A DNA stretch of 64,000 nucleotides from Ferruginibacter sp. HRS2-29 (GCF_024343615.1 NZ_RJUB01000156.1:62001-126000); one strand, 5' to 3'; shown: positions 8,553 through 17,481, numbered from the stretch's first letter. Notes: generated by a model not told the origin, from the sequence alone. Translations and numbers: made by a program.

Positions 8553-8604
8553 TCAATCCCTCGCACGCCTCTGAATGTAAGCGCAATTTGCGGGGCTTTT
8601 TTTT
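8553..8604 (+). ncRNA. Putative ~50-nt hairpin RNA preceding the AbiF-like gene
   Basis: From the predicted start, the RNA would contain CCTCGCA (8559-8565) paired with TGCGGGG (8589-8595), a 7-bp stem with one U-G pair. An inner CGC/GCG pairing closes an AUGUAA-containing loop, and eight T residues follow (8597-8604). This could be only the terminator of the upstream GH3 gene, but the strong promoter between that gene and the hairpin argues for a separate short transcript. The start codon of the AbiF-like gene follows 12 bp after the T-run, so the toxin-like gene would be read by leak through the terminator. The structure and expression are inferred. Confidence 0.5.
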
Positions 8605-8616
8605 GCCTTTTGCCCA

Positions 8617-9516
8617 ATGAAATACACTAAAACACCAGAAACTCCCGAACAATGTTGCGAAATTCTCAAGAATCGAGGATTGATTATCAATGATCCGGAC
8701 CGGGCAATAAAATATCTTACTAATGTTGGTTATTTTAGGTTGACAGGCTACATGTTTCATTTACAAAGTAACGATGGCAAACACACTTTTATTGATGGAA
8801 CTAAATTCGACGATATAATTGCACTCTATCAATTTGATAAAAAACTGCGGGGAATAATTTCGGAATATCTTGAGAGAATTGAAATTTGTTTAAGGGCTAA
8901 GTTGACGGATAAATACAGTATTACCAATGGATTCTTTTGGTATAATGACAGAGAACTATTCGAAGACGCCGAGATATTCGATACTATCAATAGAGAGATT
9001 AAAGATACTTTTGATGACCCAAAAGAACTTTTTCTTAAAAGATTTAAAAGTAAATATGTAGATGAAGATATGCCACCTTCCAGCATGGCTCTTGAAATTT
9101 TATCTTTGGGAAAACTAGCCAGGTTATATAAAGCGTTAAAAAATAAGAATGGCAAATCAGAGATTGCCACTGAGTTTAACTTACCTTCCTCTACAATTAC
9201 ATCATGGTATATTTATTTAGCGAATGTTCGCAATATTTGCGCACATCATTCACGCTTATGGAATAAAAAGGTTACAGCAGACAGACCACAATTTCCTACC
9301 CGAGAAAAATATAAATTCAAAGGCGAAAATTTCGAAGATTCAAATACAACACTTTATGGAATTATTTCCATGATTGATAGATTATTAATTTCTTTTAATC
9401 CTAAAAATACTTTTACATCTAAAATTGAGAATTTAATCCGCGAGTATTCGATTAATTGTTTGTTGATGGGTTTTCCGGAAGATTGGGAAAAAACCGCAAA
9501 TTGGCGGTGCAGATAA
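8617..9516 (+). CDS. Abi_2 / AbiF-like abortive-infection HEPN protein
   Basis: 299 aa of the Abi_2 (AbiD/AbiF) family, phage-defence proteins thought to be HEPN ribonucleases. Visible family segments are AIKYLTNVGYFRLTGYMFHL (residues 30-49), ISEYLERIEICLRAKLTDKY, MALEILSLGKLARLYKAL and the HEPN catalytic RX4-6H motif RNICAH (R205 to H210). The gene is clearly more AT-rich than its neighbours, with codons such as AAT, ATT and TTA dominant, which suggests horizontal acquisition. It stands alone in plus orientation, directly behind a predicted small RNA and terminator. No partner protein is seen. Confidence 0.85.
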   Translation: MKYTKTPETPEQCCEILKNRGLIINDPDRAIKYLTNVGYFRLTGYMFHLQSNDGKHTFIDGTKFDDIIALYQFDKKLRGIISEYLERIEICLRAKLTDKYSITNGFFWYNDRELFEDAEIFDTINREIKDTFDDPKELFLKRFKSKYVDEDMPPSSMALEILSLGKLARLYKALKNKNGKSEIATEFNLPSSTITSWYIYLANVRNICAHHSRLWNKKVTADRPQFPTREKYKFKGENFEDSNTTLYGIISMIDRLLISFNPKNTFTSKIENLIREYSINCLLMGFPEDWEKTANWRCR

Positions 9517-9589
9517 ACACCCTTCAGAAATTTTTAATAATACAGCAAATGTATATACACAGCGGGTATGTTTCAATCACATAATCCCC

Positions 9590-9597
9590 TAGTTTTG
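9590..9597 (+). promoter_or_regulatory. -7 box of the 9614-13696 operon (TAGTTTTG)
   Basis: TAGTTTTG lies 16 bp before the first start codon of the three-gene operon. The -33 region (GTATG) is a weak match. Confidence 0.45.
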
Positions 9598-9613
9598 CTA
9601 CAACAACCGTAGC

Positions 9614-10279
9614 ATGAAAAAAAGCGCCTACATCTTATTGTTCTCCTGCCTTATCTTATTTCAAAGCTGTTTTGAAATTATCGAACAGGTATTCATCAAA
9701 AACGATGGCTCCGGCAATTTCCAGCTGGTGATCAATCTCAGCAAAAGCAAGACCCGCGTGAATTCCATCATGAAAATGAAAACGGTGAATGGCCACGATG
9801 TGCCTACCAAAGCGGAGATCACCGAAAAAGTTGCGGCGATAGAAAAAACGATTGCCGGTACGGCAGGCATCAGCAATGTGAAAACGAATCTTGATTTTAC
9901 CAATTATATCGCTACCCTTACCTGCGATTTCAGCAAAGTGGCACAATTGAATACTGTGGTGAAAAATATCAACGATAAGGAGAAGGGCAAACAGAAAACG
10001 GAAAAGAGTTTTGACCTGGATGCCGCTACCAACGTATTTTCCCGGCTGAACAAATTTCAGTTCAAAGAAGACTATAATAAGATGAGCAATGCCGATAAGG
10101 AGATATTTTCCGGCGCAAATTACACCGCCATCTATAAATTTGAAAAACCGGTATCGCTGGTTTCCAATAAAGACGCCAACATTTCACCGAGCAAAAAAGC
10201 GGTGATGCTGAAGCTGAATGTGCTCGACATCATCACCAACAAAAAATCGATCGAAAACAAGATCACCATTACCAAATAA
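9614..10279 (+). CDS. Predicted lipoprotein of unknown function
   Basis: 221 aa with a lipoprotein signal (MKKSAYILLFSCLILFQSC; lipobox LFQSC, Cys19). The mature part is rich in Lys and Asn, with a central helical stretch (KAEITEKVAAIEKTIAGTAG), and resembles no family I can name. It is the first gene of a tight operon: five bases separate it from the next gene. Its likely location is the periplasmic face of a membrane. Confidence 0.7.
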   Translation: MKKSAYILLFSCLILFQSCFEIIEQVFIKNDGSGNFQLVINLSKSKTRVNSIMKMKTVNGHDVPTKAEITEKVAAIEKTIAGTAGISNVKTNLDFTNYIATLTCDFSKVAQLNTVVKNINDKEKGKQKTEKSFDLDAATNVFSRLNKFQFKEDYNKMSNADKEIFSGANYTAIYKFEKPVSLVSNKDANISPSKKAVMLKLNVLDIITNKKSIENKITITK

Positions 10280-10284
10280 CAGTC

Positions 10285-12354
10285 ATGAAAAAATTTTTCT
10301 TCGCCCTTTCTCTTTCCTGTAGCCTTGTAACCGTGAGCTTTGCACAGGACCTGTTGACCAAAGTACCGTCAAATGCAACCGTTGTAATTAAATATTCAAA
10401 GGACAACTTCGGGAAAAGTGTTCCGCTTACAAAACTGGATAGTTATGGATTCATCCGCAACGAATTCTTCAAAATGCTGAAGATGGACACACTAACTTCA
10501 ATGGACAATACCGGGATAGATCTTTTATCTGACAGTTACCAATATGTAGACCTGGGCGATAGCACAAAAAGTTTTGTAACGCTCATTCACCTCAGCGACA
10601 GCAGCAAATTCGCCCGTTTCCTCAATCCTTCGGTATCCAAAAAAAACAAACCGGAAGTGCAGAACGGGTTTCGCCTGATCTCTCTTTCTGATGAAACCTA
10701 TGTGGCGTTAAATGACAAGATCGCGATGATTGCTACGGTGAGTTATGATGACCGGGGAAATTATTACGACCGGGAATATAATAATGGGTCGGATTCGGTA
10801 TATGTGGGATCAGATTCCGTGTTTGTTGGAGATGTAGAAGTTGTACCGCCGCCACCTCCACCTCCGGCCCCGAAATACAAACAGCCGGCAAAGCAAAAAC
10901 CGGTTGTGAAAGCGGCACCGGGAAAAGCGAAGACCAAACCTACAGCCAAAGCCAAACCAAAAGCCAAACCAAAGCCTCCCCGTCTGCCAAAACCTACATT
11001 GGAGGATAAAATAGAAGAAGTAACGGTAGAAACCACCATCGATGGTATTAAATATAACTATGATGATAGTGTAGATAACGTGAAGCGTGAAGTATTTTAT
11101 CAGCAGCAGGAAATAAAAAGGAAGCAAGTGCAGCATGACCTTGCCGTAACAACAGCTACGCAGATATTTTCAGGAAATATAGCTTCCATTGCAAATGATG
11201 TGAGCTATAAAAAACTCATCGATCCTGCGGCACACGTAAGCATCTGGATGAATTCCAACGACCTGGTATCGCAGTATTCCCGCTTTTTTTCAAGGGCATG
11301 GAATGGCTCATATCGTTACCCGACAAGGTTTACAAAAGACAGCCTGGCCGGCTTCAATGCTGGCACCAATGTATATTTTGAAAACGACAAGATACGGGCG
11401 GAACAAAAAACATTTTCAGCCGATAAAGGGTTGTCGGAACTGGGACAATCGATCATGAACAGCAAACAAAATCCTTCCCTGGCAGGATTCGTAAATCCCG
11501 GCAATATCGGTTACCTCTCCATGAGCGTGAATACAGAAGCCATGGCGAATTATTATTACCGCCTGATCCGGCAATATCTTTCAGATAACCGATACATGCG
11601 GGAATACAGCGATATCGTTGATATCTATATCGATTTCCTGGAAATAGCGATCGATGAAAAAGCATTGGCGGAATTATCGCCGGGCAATTTTCTTTTTGTA
11701 ATGCATGACCTGAAAACGAAAACAGTAACGTATACAGACTACAGCTACGACAGCGAATACAACAAGACTGAAACCAAAGGTACCCGTAAAGAAATTTCGC
11801 CCGACTTCAGCTTTGTGATGGAAACAAAAAAAGACGCATTCATGCAGAAGCTGGCGAAACTGCCATTGAAATATGCAGAGAAAGAACATTATAAATATTT
11901 CGACAGGGGCGGCTATTACGAATTGGAGATGGATAGTTCCGATATCATAGGCAATCTTTATTTTATGGTAAAAGACGGAAAAGCATTGGTGACCACATCA
12001 AAAACCGTGGTGGACCTGGCTTTGACGAACAAAGGGTTTGAGCTGGATAACGAAACAAAAAAATCGATCCTCAATAATAACTATTCGATGAAACTGAATT
12101 CTTCGCGGATGCTCGAAAAACTCAGTGGCGAGTTCACCACAACAGTAAATAAAAAAGTAACTGATTACCTCATCGATAATATCGGCGATGTGCGTATGGA
12201 AAGTTCTGTAAAAGACGGAATGATACAAAGCACCACTACCATGGCCATCAAAGGCAAACACAATAACAGCCTGGAGTTCTTCTTTAATATGATAGATTCT
12301 ATTAACGACATCATTGAAAAAGACAAGCAGGAAAAATTAAACCGGGTGGATTAA
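10285..12354 (+). CDS. Large exported protein with proline/lysine-rich linker, unknown function
   Basis: 689 aa, signal peptide MKKFFFALSLSCSLVTVSFAQ. Two globular parts flank a low-complexity linker at about residues 189-240: a run of seven prolines (PPPPPPPAPK), then repeated KAKPK-type units. The N-terminal part begins LLTKVPSNATVVIKYS and is loosely like the DUF4836 type of Bacteroidota exported proteins; that is a guess from style only. The Pro/Lys linker could bind peptidoglycan or span the periplasm. It overlaps nothing: one base separates it from the following gene, so the two are surely co-transcribed. Confidence 0.7.
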   Translation: MKKFFFALSLSCSLVTVSFAQDLLTKVPSNATVVIKYSKDNFGKSVPLTKLDSYGFIRNEFFKMLKMDTLTSMDNTGIDLLSDSYQYVDLGDSTKSFVTLIHLSDSSKFARFLNPSVSKKNKPEVQNGFRLISLSDETYVALNDKIAMIATVSYDDRGNYYDREYNNGSDSVYVGSDSVFVGDVEVVPPPPPPPAPKYKQPAKQKPVVKAAPGKAKTKPTAKAKPKAKPKPPRLPKPTLEDKIEEVTVETTIDGIKYNYDDSVDNVKREVFYQQQEIKRKQVQHDLAVTTATQIFSGNIASIANDVSYKKLIDPAAHVSIWMNSNDLVSQYSRFFSRAWNGSYRYPTRFTKDSLAGFNAGTNVYFENDKIRAEQKTFSADKGLSELGQSIMNSKQNPSLAGFVNPGNIGYLSMSVNTEAMANYYYRLIRQYLSDNRYMREYSDIVDIYIDFLEIAIDEKALAELSPGNFLFVMHDLKTKTVTYTDYSYDSEYNKTETKGTRKEISPDFSFVMETKKDAFMQKLAKLPLKYAEKEHYKYFDRGGYYELEMDSSDIIGNLYFMVKDGKALVTTSKTVVDLALTNKGFELDNETKKSILNNNYSMKLNSSRMLEKLSGEFTTTVNKKVTDYLIDNIGDVRMESSVKDGMIQSTTTMAIKGKHNNSLEFFFNMIDSINDIIEKDKQEKLNRVD

Positions 12355-12355
12355 G

Positions 12356-13696
12356 ATGAAAAAAAGAAAATGGCTTTTGCTGGTATTGTTGGCATTGGCC
12401 ATTTGGGGCTATATAGGTCTTTTTTATAAAACCTATAGCCGCGAAATGGTGCCTAAAAACGCCGATGCCATATTGATGCTTGATGTAAAACGCATTACCA
12501 ACACGCTCATCTGGAACACCATCACCACACCCGGCCAATGGAAAATTGGGCGTATTTTTTCAAAACGAAAGAAGGAAGTGCGGCTGAAAGACATGATCGA
12601 TATCCCGGATTATGTGATGGCATTTCACGTAAAAGGGCAGCCTGTGGGAGCCTGGTTTCTGACACTGGATATAGGTGATGAGGAAGATTTTCAAAACGGG
12701 CTGCAGCAATATCATTTTGTAAAAAGCGGCCACAATGAATATGTCAACGCCGGTTTTCGGGTGCTTAAAAACGGCGGCAGGATATTGCTGGGCAGGTCTT
12801 CCGAAAAATACCGGGCAGGGTTCAACGAAGTTGCGCATGAATTATTTGTACAAAAAGAATATGTGGCAGATCAAATGATCCGTAAAGCCATCCGTGCAAA
12901 AAGCCACCTGGCGCTCCAGGTAAACCCGGGAACCATCATGGAAAGCGACGGCCTGCTCACCGCAAATTTTGACAAAGAAAAAATATCTGTTGAAGGAAAA
13001 TTCACGCCGCGGGCGGAATATGTTCCGGAGGAAATGAAATTCAGCTATCGCAAATATTCGTTTTGCAACATCGGCTTTGTTCAACCGCCCCATGCGGCCT
13101 ATTCTTTATTGAGCGACAGCACCAAACAAAAAATTAAACGTGCGGTTAATATCGATATAGACTCTGTTTTTCTTCCCGGCAAAAATTCATATTATTTCGA
13201 TTTCAATGGGATAGTTACCCGATCTGATACGGCCATCACGTATGAAATGGATGAAGATTTCAACAGGGTTGAAAAAAAAGTACTGAATAAAGTAACTGAG
13301 CCTTCATACAGCTTGATGATATCCGGCGATAGCGTGAAAAACATTTACCGATATTTTAAACGAAACGATCTGGTAGAAAAAACAGATAAGGGGGAGCTTT
13401 TCAGACCGATGCCATTAGTAGCTTCTTACGTGCAACTACCCAATGACACCCAGATAAATATAAGTTCATTTAATTATTCCCCTTCAGCGGACATCCAGGA
13501 GATCAGTTGCCTGTTTTTTCAACGGGTGAGGCTGGAGATCACGGATGAATTTTGGAAATTAATGCCGGAAGGTTTTAGAGGTCTGATGGGGAATGTTTCG
13601 CTGATAATGTTGCAGGCAAATAAAAAAGGAAAAGAAGTAATTGTATCAGGTACTATACAGAAAAAGAAAAACGATCTGCCGGTCATAAAATTATGA
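12356..13696 (+). CDS. Membrane-anchored protein of unknown function, third gene of operon
   Basis: 446 aa with one N-terminal membrane helix (KWLLLVLLALAIWGYIGLFY) and a large extracytoplasmic part. The opening of the soluble region, MVPKNADAILMLDVKRIT, echoes the VPSNATVVIKYS opening of the preceding gene product, so the two are probably distant relatives. I do not recognise a named family. Its start follows the preceding stop by one base, giving probable translational coupling. Confidence 0.7.
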   Translation: MKKRKWLLLVLLALAIWGYIGLFYKTYSREMVPKNADAILMLDVKRITNTLIWNTITTPGQWKIGRIFSKRKKEVRLKDMIDIPDYVMAFHVKGQPVGAWFLTLDIGDEEDFQNGLQQYHFVKSGHNEYVNAGFRVLKNGGRILLGRSSEKYRAGFNEVAHELFVQKEYVADQMIRKAIRAKSHLALQVNPGTIMESDGLLTANFDKEKISVEGKFTPRAEYVPEEMKFSYRKYSFCNIGFVQPPHAAYSLLSDSTKQKIKRAVNIDIDSVFLPGKNSYYFDFNGIVTRSDTAITYEMDEDFNRVEKKVLNKVTEPSYSLMISGDSVKNIYRYFKRNDLVEKTDKGELFRPMPLVASYVQLPNDTQINISSFNYSPSADIQEISCLFFQRVRLEITDEFWKLMPEGFRGLMGNVSLIMLQANKKGKEVIVSGTIQKKKNDLPVIKL

Positions 13697-13761
13697 CGAA
13701 CCCAGAAAGGGGTCAATTTACCTTCGCCATGGGTTTCAACCCATAGCACGGAAAAATTAAT

Positions 13762-13769
13762 TATTTTTG
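13762..13769 (+). promoter_or_regulatory. fabG -7 box (TATTTTTG)
   Basis: TATTTTTG lies 31 bp before the fabG start. No good -33 box is visible. Confidence 0.4.
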
Positions 13770-13800
13770 TCCGAATCATTTCAACTCAAAAATCAAGGAT

Positions 13801-14553
13801 ATGTTATTAGAAGGAAAAGTAGCCATCGTAACCGGCGCAGCCCGTGGTATCGGTGAAGCCATCGTATATAAATTTGCGGAGCATGGAGCTAAAGTGGCTT
13901 TCAGCTATGTGAGCGACAGCAGTGCTGAAAAAGCGGCGGCTATTGAGCAAAAACTGAATGTGAATGGTGTGGTGGTAAAAGGCTACAAGACCAATGCGGC
14001 AGATTTTGCGGCAAGTGAACAGTTTGTGAATGATGTATTGAAAGAATTTGGCAAGATCGATATCTGTGTGAACAATGCGGGTATTTCTAAAGATAACCTG
14101 CTCCTGCGCATGACGCCTGAGCAATGGGACGAAGTAATGAACGTGAACCTGAAAAGTGTTTTTAATATGACGAAGCAGGTGATCAGGCCGATGATGAAAG
14201 CGAAAAGCGGAAGTATCATCAACATGAGCAGCGTGATCGGTGAAATGGGCAATGCGGGGCAGAGCAGTTATGCCGCCAGCAAAGCGGGTATCATCGGGTT
14301 TACCAAAAGCGTGGCAAAAGAACTCGGCAGCCGCAATATCCGCAGCAACGCAATTGCGCCGGGCTTTGTAGAAACAGACATGACGAGTTACCTCAAAGAA
14401 GGCGAAGGAGCCGAAAAATATAAAGCCGGCATTCCACTGGGAAGATTTGCCAGTGCGGAAGATATCGCCAATGTGACTTTGTTCCTCGCCAGCGACCTGA
14501 GCAGTTATATCACCGGGCAGACGATCAGTGCCTGCGGCGGGTTGAATATTTAA
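13801..14553 (+). CDS. fabG: 3-oxoacyl-[acyl-carrier-protein] reductase
   Basis: NADPH-dependent ketoreductase of the type II fatty-acid cycle, a short-chain dehydrogenase of 250 aa. The cofactor motif TGAARGIG is at residues 11-18, NNAG at 91-94, and the catalytic residues are Ser144, Tyr157 and Lys161 (SSYAASK). The end TGQTISACGGLNI is close to the usual FabG ending TGxTLHVNGGMYM. It is isolated from other fab genes here, so an SDR with another substrate is possible, but length and motifs fit FabG well. Confidence 0.88.
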   Translation: MLLEGKVAIVTGAARGIGEAIVYKFAEHGAKVAFSYVSDSSAEKAAAIEQKLNVNGVVVKGYKTNAADFAASEQFVNDVLKEFGKIDICVNNAGISKDNLLLRMTPEQWDEVMNVNLKSVFNMTKQVIRPMMKAKSGSIINMSSVIGEMGNAGQSSYAASKAGIIGFTKSVAKELGSRNIRSNAIAPGFVETDMTSYLKEGEGAEKYKAGIPLGRFASAEDIANVTLFLASDLSSYITGQTISACGGLNI

Positions 14554-14555
14554 AC

Positions 14556-14660
14556 GAAAAATAAGGAATAAAAAATAAGGAATAAGAAGGTGAACGAACG
14601 TTAAATTTAGTGTTCAAACTTCCTTATTCCTTATTTTTTATTCCTTATTCCTTATTTTTG
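14556..14660. repeat. 7-bp array pair, AATAAGG/AATAAAA units, inverted arms
   Basis: Left arm 14556-14590 carries AATAAGG, AATAAAA, AATAAGG, AATAAGA; right arm 14620-14659 is the complement (CCTTATT and TTTTATT units). The 30-bp spacer contains GAACGTTAAATTTAG, related to the AACGTTT core of other elements. The right arm ends in TATTTTTG (14653-14660), which is a -7 box for the next gene. Confidence 0.85.
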
Positions 14661-14670
14661 TCTGACTCTG

Positions 14671-14952
14671 ATGAGAAAATTCTTTACTATATTATTCCTG
14701 CTTATTATCAGCATACAGTTTTTGCCTATTAAACAAATGGGTAAGTGTTTGTTTGATGGCCAGTTTGTAGAGGAAGAAGTAAGTAAAAAGGGCATCGAAA
14801 AATCCAAATCGACCGAACCCGGAAAAGACCTCATCTTTTTCAATCTTTCTCCCGATGCCATCTATGTAAAGGCTGAAAATTTTTCCAGCAGGAAAACGGC
14901 GTTGCATACCCCGCCAGTCACCGACATCATCGCTCCCCCTCCAAATGCTTAG
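14671..14952 (+). CDS. Small exported or membrane-anchored protein of unknown function
   Basis: 93 aa, N-terminal hydrophobic segment (MRKFFTILFLLIISIQFLPI), then a hydrophilic region with many Lys, Glu and Ser residues and a Pro-rich end (DIIAPPPNA). It has no recognisable domain. It lies 73 bp ahead of the SulP transporter and may be co-transcribed with it. A TAnnTTTG box supplied by the repeat arm sits 11 bp upstream. Confidence 0.55.
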   Translation: MRKFFTILFLLIISIQFLPIKQMGKCLFDGQFVEEEVSKKGIEKSKSTEPGKDLIFFNLSPDAIYVKAENFSSRKTALHTPPVTDIIAPPPNA

Positions 14953-15025
14953 TTAACGGTACTCCTTGTCTCAGGGCCTGCACTGTCATGCCTTGTATTT
15001 CCTGTTAATTTACTAAAGCATAATA

Positions 15026-16603
15026 ATGAAAAAATATTTTCAGGGTGTAGGCTCAGATCTGCCTGCATCAATCGTTGTATTCCTTGTGGCCGTACCGCTT
15101 TGCCTGGGCGTGGCTGTTGCCAGCGGCGCACCGCCATTTACCGGGCTTATAGCCGGTATGACGGGTGGTATTGTGGTAGGTTTTATAAGTAAAAGCCAGT
15201 TGAGCGTGAGTGGTCCCGCTGCGGGACTTACCGCCATCGTTGCGGCAGCGATCTTAAAAATGCCGGTGATCGAAGCGTTTTTCCTGGCCGTTGTACTGTC
15301 TGGTATCCTGCAGATCATCATGGGTATATTCAAGCTGGGCGTGATTGGCGATTATGTTCCAAACAGTGTGATCAAAGGCATGCTCGCGGCCATCGGTATC
15401 ATTCTTATCCTGAAGCAGATCCCTTACCTGGTAGGTTACAAGACCAGCTTTGAGGGGGATGAAACATTCATTGAGGCTTCCGGTGAAAATACTTTTTCTT
15501 CCGTGCTCAATTCGCTGAACCATCTTACGCCTATCGCGGTGGCAATCGGCATATTGGGGATTTTGATCCTGATCGGCTTTGAAACAAAATGGATGAAAAA
15601 GCAGAAGATCTTCAACATCCTCAGCGGCCCGTTGGTAGTGGTGATAGTGGGGGTATTGATCAACATTTTCCTTGGCGACCTCGATCATAAACTCACCAAT
15701 AAAGAAGCGCAGCTGGTAAACATCCCGGTAGCAGGAAGTGCGGCAGAATTCCTTTCTTTCTTCAAACTGCCCGACTGGTCGGCGATCACCAATCCGGATG
15801 TATGGTTTACCGCCATCACACTGGCATTGGTGGCTTCGCTGGAAACCTTGCTGGGTATCGAGGCGGTGGATAAACTCGATCCGCTGAAAAGGGCGACACC
15901 TTCCAACAGGGAATTGGTGGCGCAGGGTACGGGTAACATCGTGAGCGGACTACTTGGCGGGTTGCCCGTAACCAGTGTGATCGTACGAAGCAGCGCGAAT
16001 GTGAATGCAGGGGCTAAAACAAAAGTGAGTACTATCTTACATGGGGTACTGATCCTGCTGTGCGTATTTTTTGTTCCCAACATGCTCAACATGATCCCGC
16101 TGGCGGCACTCGCAGCCATCCTGATCTTTACGGGGTACAAACTGGCAAAAGTGACCTTGTTCATAGATTACTATAAACGCGGATGGGACCAGTTCATTCC
16201 GTTCATTGTTACTATCATCGCCATCGTACGCATCGATCTGCTGAAGGGTGTGTTGATCGGTATCGCTACCGGTATTTTCTACATCATCCGCGGCAACTTC
16301 CGTACAGCGATCTTCACAGTAAAAGACAAGGATTACTACCTGATCAGGCTACGGAAAGACATTTCGTTTTTCAGCAAACCAAAACTGAAAAAAGAGCTCG
16401 AAGCGATCCCGGAAAATTCGAAACTGATGATAGATCTGACCAAAGCGGAATTCATCGACAAGGATATCATTGAAACGATCAACGAATTTACAGCGCATGC
16501 AGCCCTGAAAAATATCGGTGTTACATTGAATAAAAGCATGTACAACGAATCGCACCAGCTGATAGATACGAAACAATTTAATGTAGACGATTCCGCTCAT
16601 TAG
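15026..16603 (+). CDS. SulP-family anion transporter with STAS domain
   Basis: 525-aa inner-membrane carrier. About 12 hydrophobic segments run from residue 12 to about 410; family segments include VFLVAVPLCLGVAVASGAPP, the GLIAGMTGGIVVGFISKSQL / SVSGPAAGLTAIVAAAI region and GGLPVTSVIVRSSANVNAG. A C-terminal STAS domain (about 430-520, LMIDLTKAEFIDKDIIETI) faces the cytoplasm. SulP carriers move sulfate, bicarbonate or dicarboxylates. The carbonic anhydrase gene directly downstream points to bicarbonate here, but this is inference. The TAG stop is followed at once by a loose 7-bp array. Confidence 0.9.
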   Translation: MKKYFQGVGSDLPASIVVFLVAVPLCLGVAVASGAPPFTGLIAGMTGGIVVGFISKSQLSVSGPAAGLTAIVAAAILKMPVIEAFFLAVVLSGILQIIMGIFKLGVIGDYVPNSVIKGMLAAIGIILILKQIPYLVGYKTSFEGDETFIEASGENTFSSVLNSLNHLTPIAVAIGILGILILIGFETKWMKKQKIFNILSGPLVVVIVGVLINIFLGDLDHKLTNKEAQLVNIPVAGSAAEFLSFFKLPDWSAITNPDVWFTAITLALVASLETLLGIEAVDKLDPLKRATPSNRELVAQGTGNIVSGLLGGLPVTSVIVRSSANVNAGAKTKVSTILHGVLILLCVFFVPNMLNMIPLAALAAILIFTGYKLAKVTLFIDYYKRGWDQFIPFIVTIIAIVRIDLLKGVLIGIATGIFYIIRGNFRTAIFTVKDKDYYLIRLRKDISFFSKPKLKKELEAIPENSKLMIDLTKAEFIDKDIIETINEFTAHAALKNIGVTLNKSMYNESHQLIDTKQFNVDDSAH

Positions 16604-16634
16604 AATAAGCAATAAGAAATTTGAAATAAAAAAT
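16602..16634. repeat. Short degenerate 7-bp array after the SulP gene
   Basis: Reads approximately AGAATAA, GCAATAA, GAAATTT, GAAATAA, AAAATC. There is no clear inverted partner before the next gene. Behind it ATCAACAATTTTAT occurs twice as a direct repeat, immediately before the carbonic anhydrase start. Confidence 0.5.
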
Positions 16635-16674
16635 CATCAACAATTTTATCATTAATCAATCAACAATTTTATAT

Positions 16675-17307
16675 ATGCAAGCTTACGAAAAGTTACTTTT
16701 AGAAAACAAGGCCTGGGCAGCAGAACAACAAACCAGCGACCCTGAATTTTTCAAGCGCCTTGCGGCTCAGCAAACACCTAAATTTTTGTGGATCGGCTGT
16801 GCCGATAGCCGTGTACCGGCAGATAAGATCACCGGAACCGAACCAGGGGAAATATTCGTGCACCGCAACATCGCGAACCTGGTGGTAAATACCGATATCA
16901 ACATGCTCAGCGTATTGCAATATGCAGTGGAAGTGCTGGGAGTGGAACATGTGATCGTATGCGGCCATTATGGCTGCGGTGGTGTGAAAGCGGCGATGCA
17001 GAATCACCATTATGGCATCATCAACCATTGGCTGAAAGAGATCAAGGATACTTACCGCCATCAACGTGATGTGGTAGACGTATTACCTACAGAAGAAGAA
17101 AGGGTGAACAAGATGGTAGAGCTGAACGTGATCGAGCAGGTGTTCAACCTGGCGAAAACCTCCATCATTCAGCAGGCATGGAAAAAGAACAAACGCCCGC
17201 AGCTGCATGGCTGGGTATACGGATTAACGGACGGTATCATCAAGCCGGTGTGTGAGATGGATGCTGAATCGAAGATCGATCCGTTGTATGAATACGATAA
17301 TCTGTAA
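16675..17307 (+). CDS. Beta-class carbonic anhydrase
   Basis: Interconverts CO2 and bicarbonate with a zinc ion. The 210-aa protein carries the zinc and catalytic residues Cys42-x-Asp44-x-Arg46 (CADSRVPAD) and His98-x2-Cys101 (HYGCGG). These are the standard beta-CA set, and its length is near the usual 200-220. It lies 71 bp behind the SulP carrier gene. The pair makes sense as a bicarbonate supply or pH unit: the carrier moves the anion and the enzyme equilibrates it in the cytoplasm. Confidence 0.94.
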   Translation: MQAYEKLLLENKAWAAEQQTSDPEFFKRLAAQQTPKFLWIGCADSRVPADKITGTEPGEIFVHRNIANLVVNTDINMLSVLQYAVEVLGVEHVIVCGHYGCGGVKAAMQNHHYGIINHWLKEIKDTYRHQRDVVDVLPTEEERVNKMVELNVIEQVFNLAKTSIIQQAWKKNKRPQLHGWVYGLTDGIIKPVCEMDAESKIDPLYEYDNL

Positions 17308-17310
17308 AAA

Positions 17311-17426
17311 TGGATGATGTATGATGTGAGATGTATGATGTCTTTCGGATGGAACGACTATCATTTTATGAATGAGTTTCCAGCCTGAAGAAATCATACA
17401 TCATACATCTCACATCATACATCTAT
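17311..17426. repeat. 7-bp array pair, GATGTAT/GATGTGA units, inverted arms
   Basis: Left arm 17311-17340, right arm 17392-17426 (ATCATACATCATACATCTCACATC region). The spacer contains CTTTCGGATGGAACGAC and TTTCCAGCCTGAAG (17377-17390). The element at 18843 has the same arms and nearly the same spacer, so these are two copies of one element flanking the ClC gene. Confidence 0.88.
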
Positions 17427-17428
17427 CT

Positions 17429-17436
17429 TATCTTTG
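17429..17436 (+). promoter_or_regulatory. -7 box (TATCTTTG) of the ClC gene at the edge of a repeat arm
   Basis: TATCTTTG directly follows the right array arm, 45 bp before the start at 17482. No TTTG -33 box is present at 19-21 bp; that space is occupied by the array units. Confidence 0.45.
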
Positions 17437-17481
17437 CAGGGCTAATCACTTCTTCCATGGCTTTTGCAAGAAAGATAAGAT

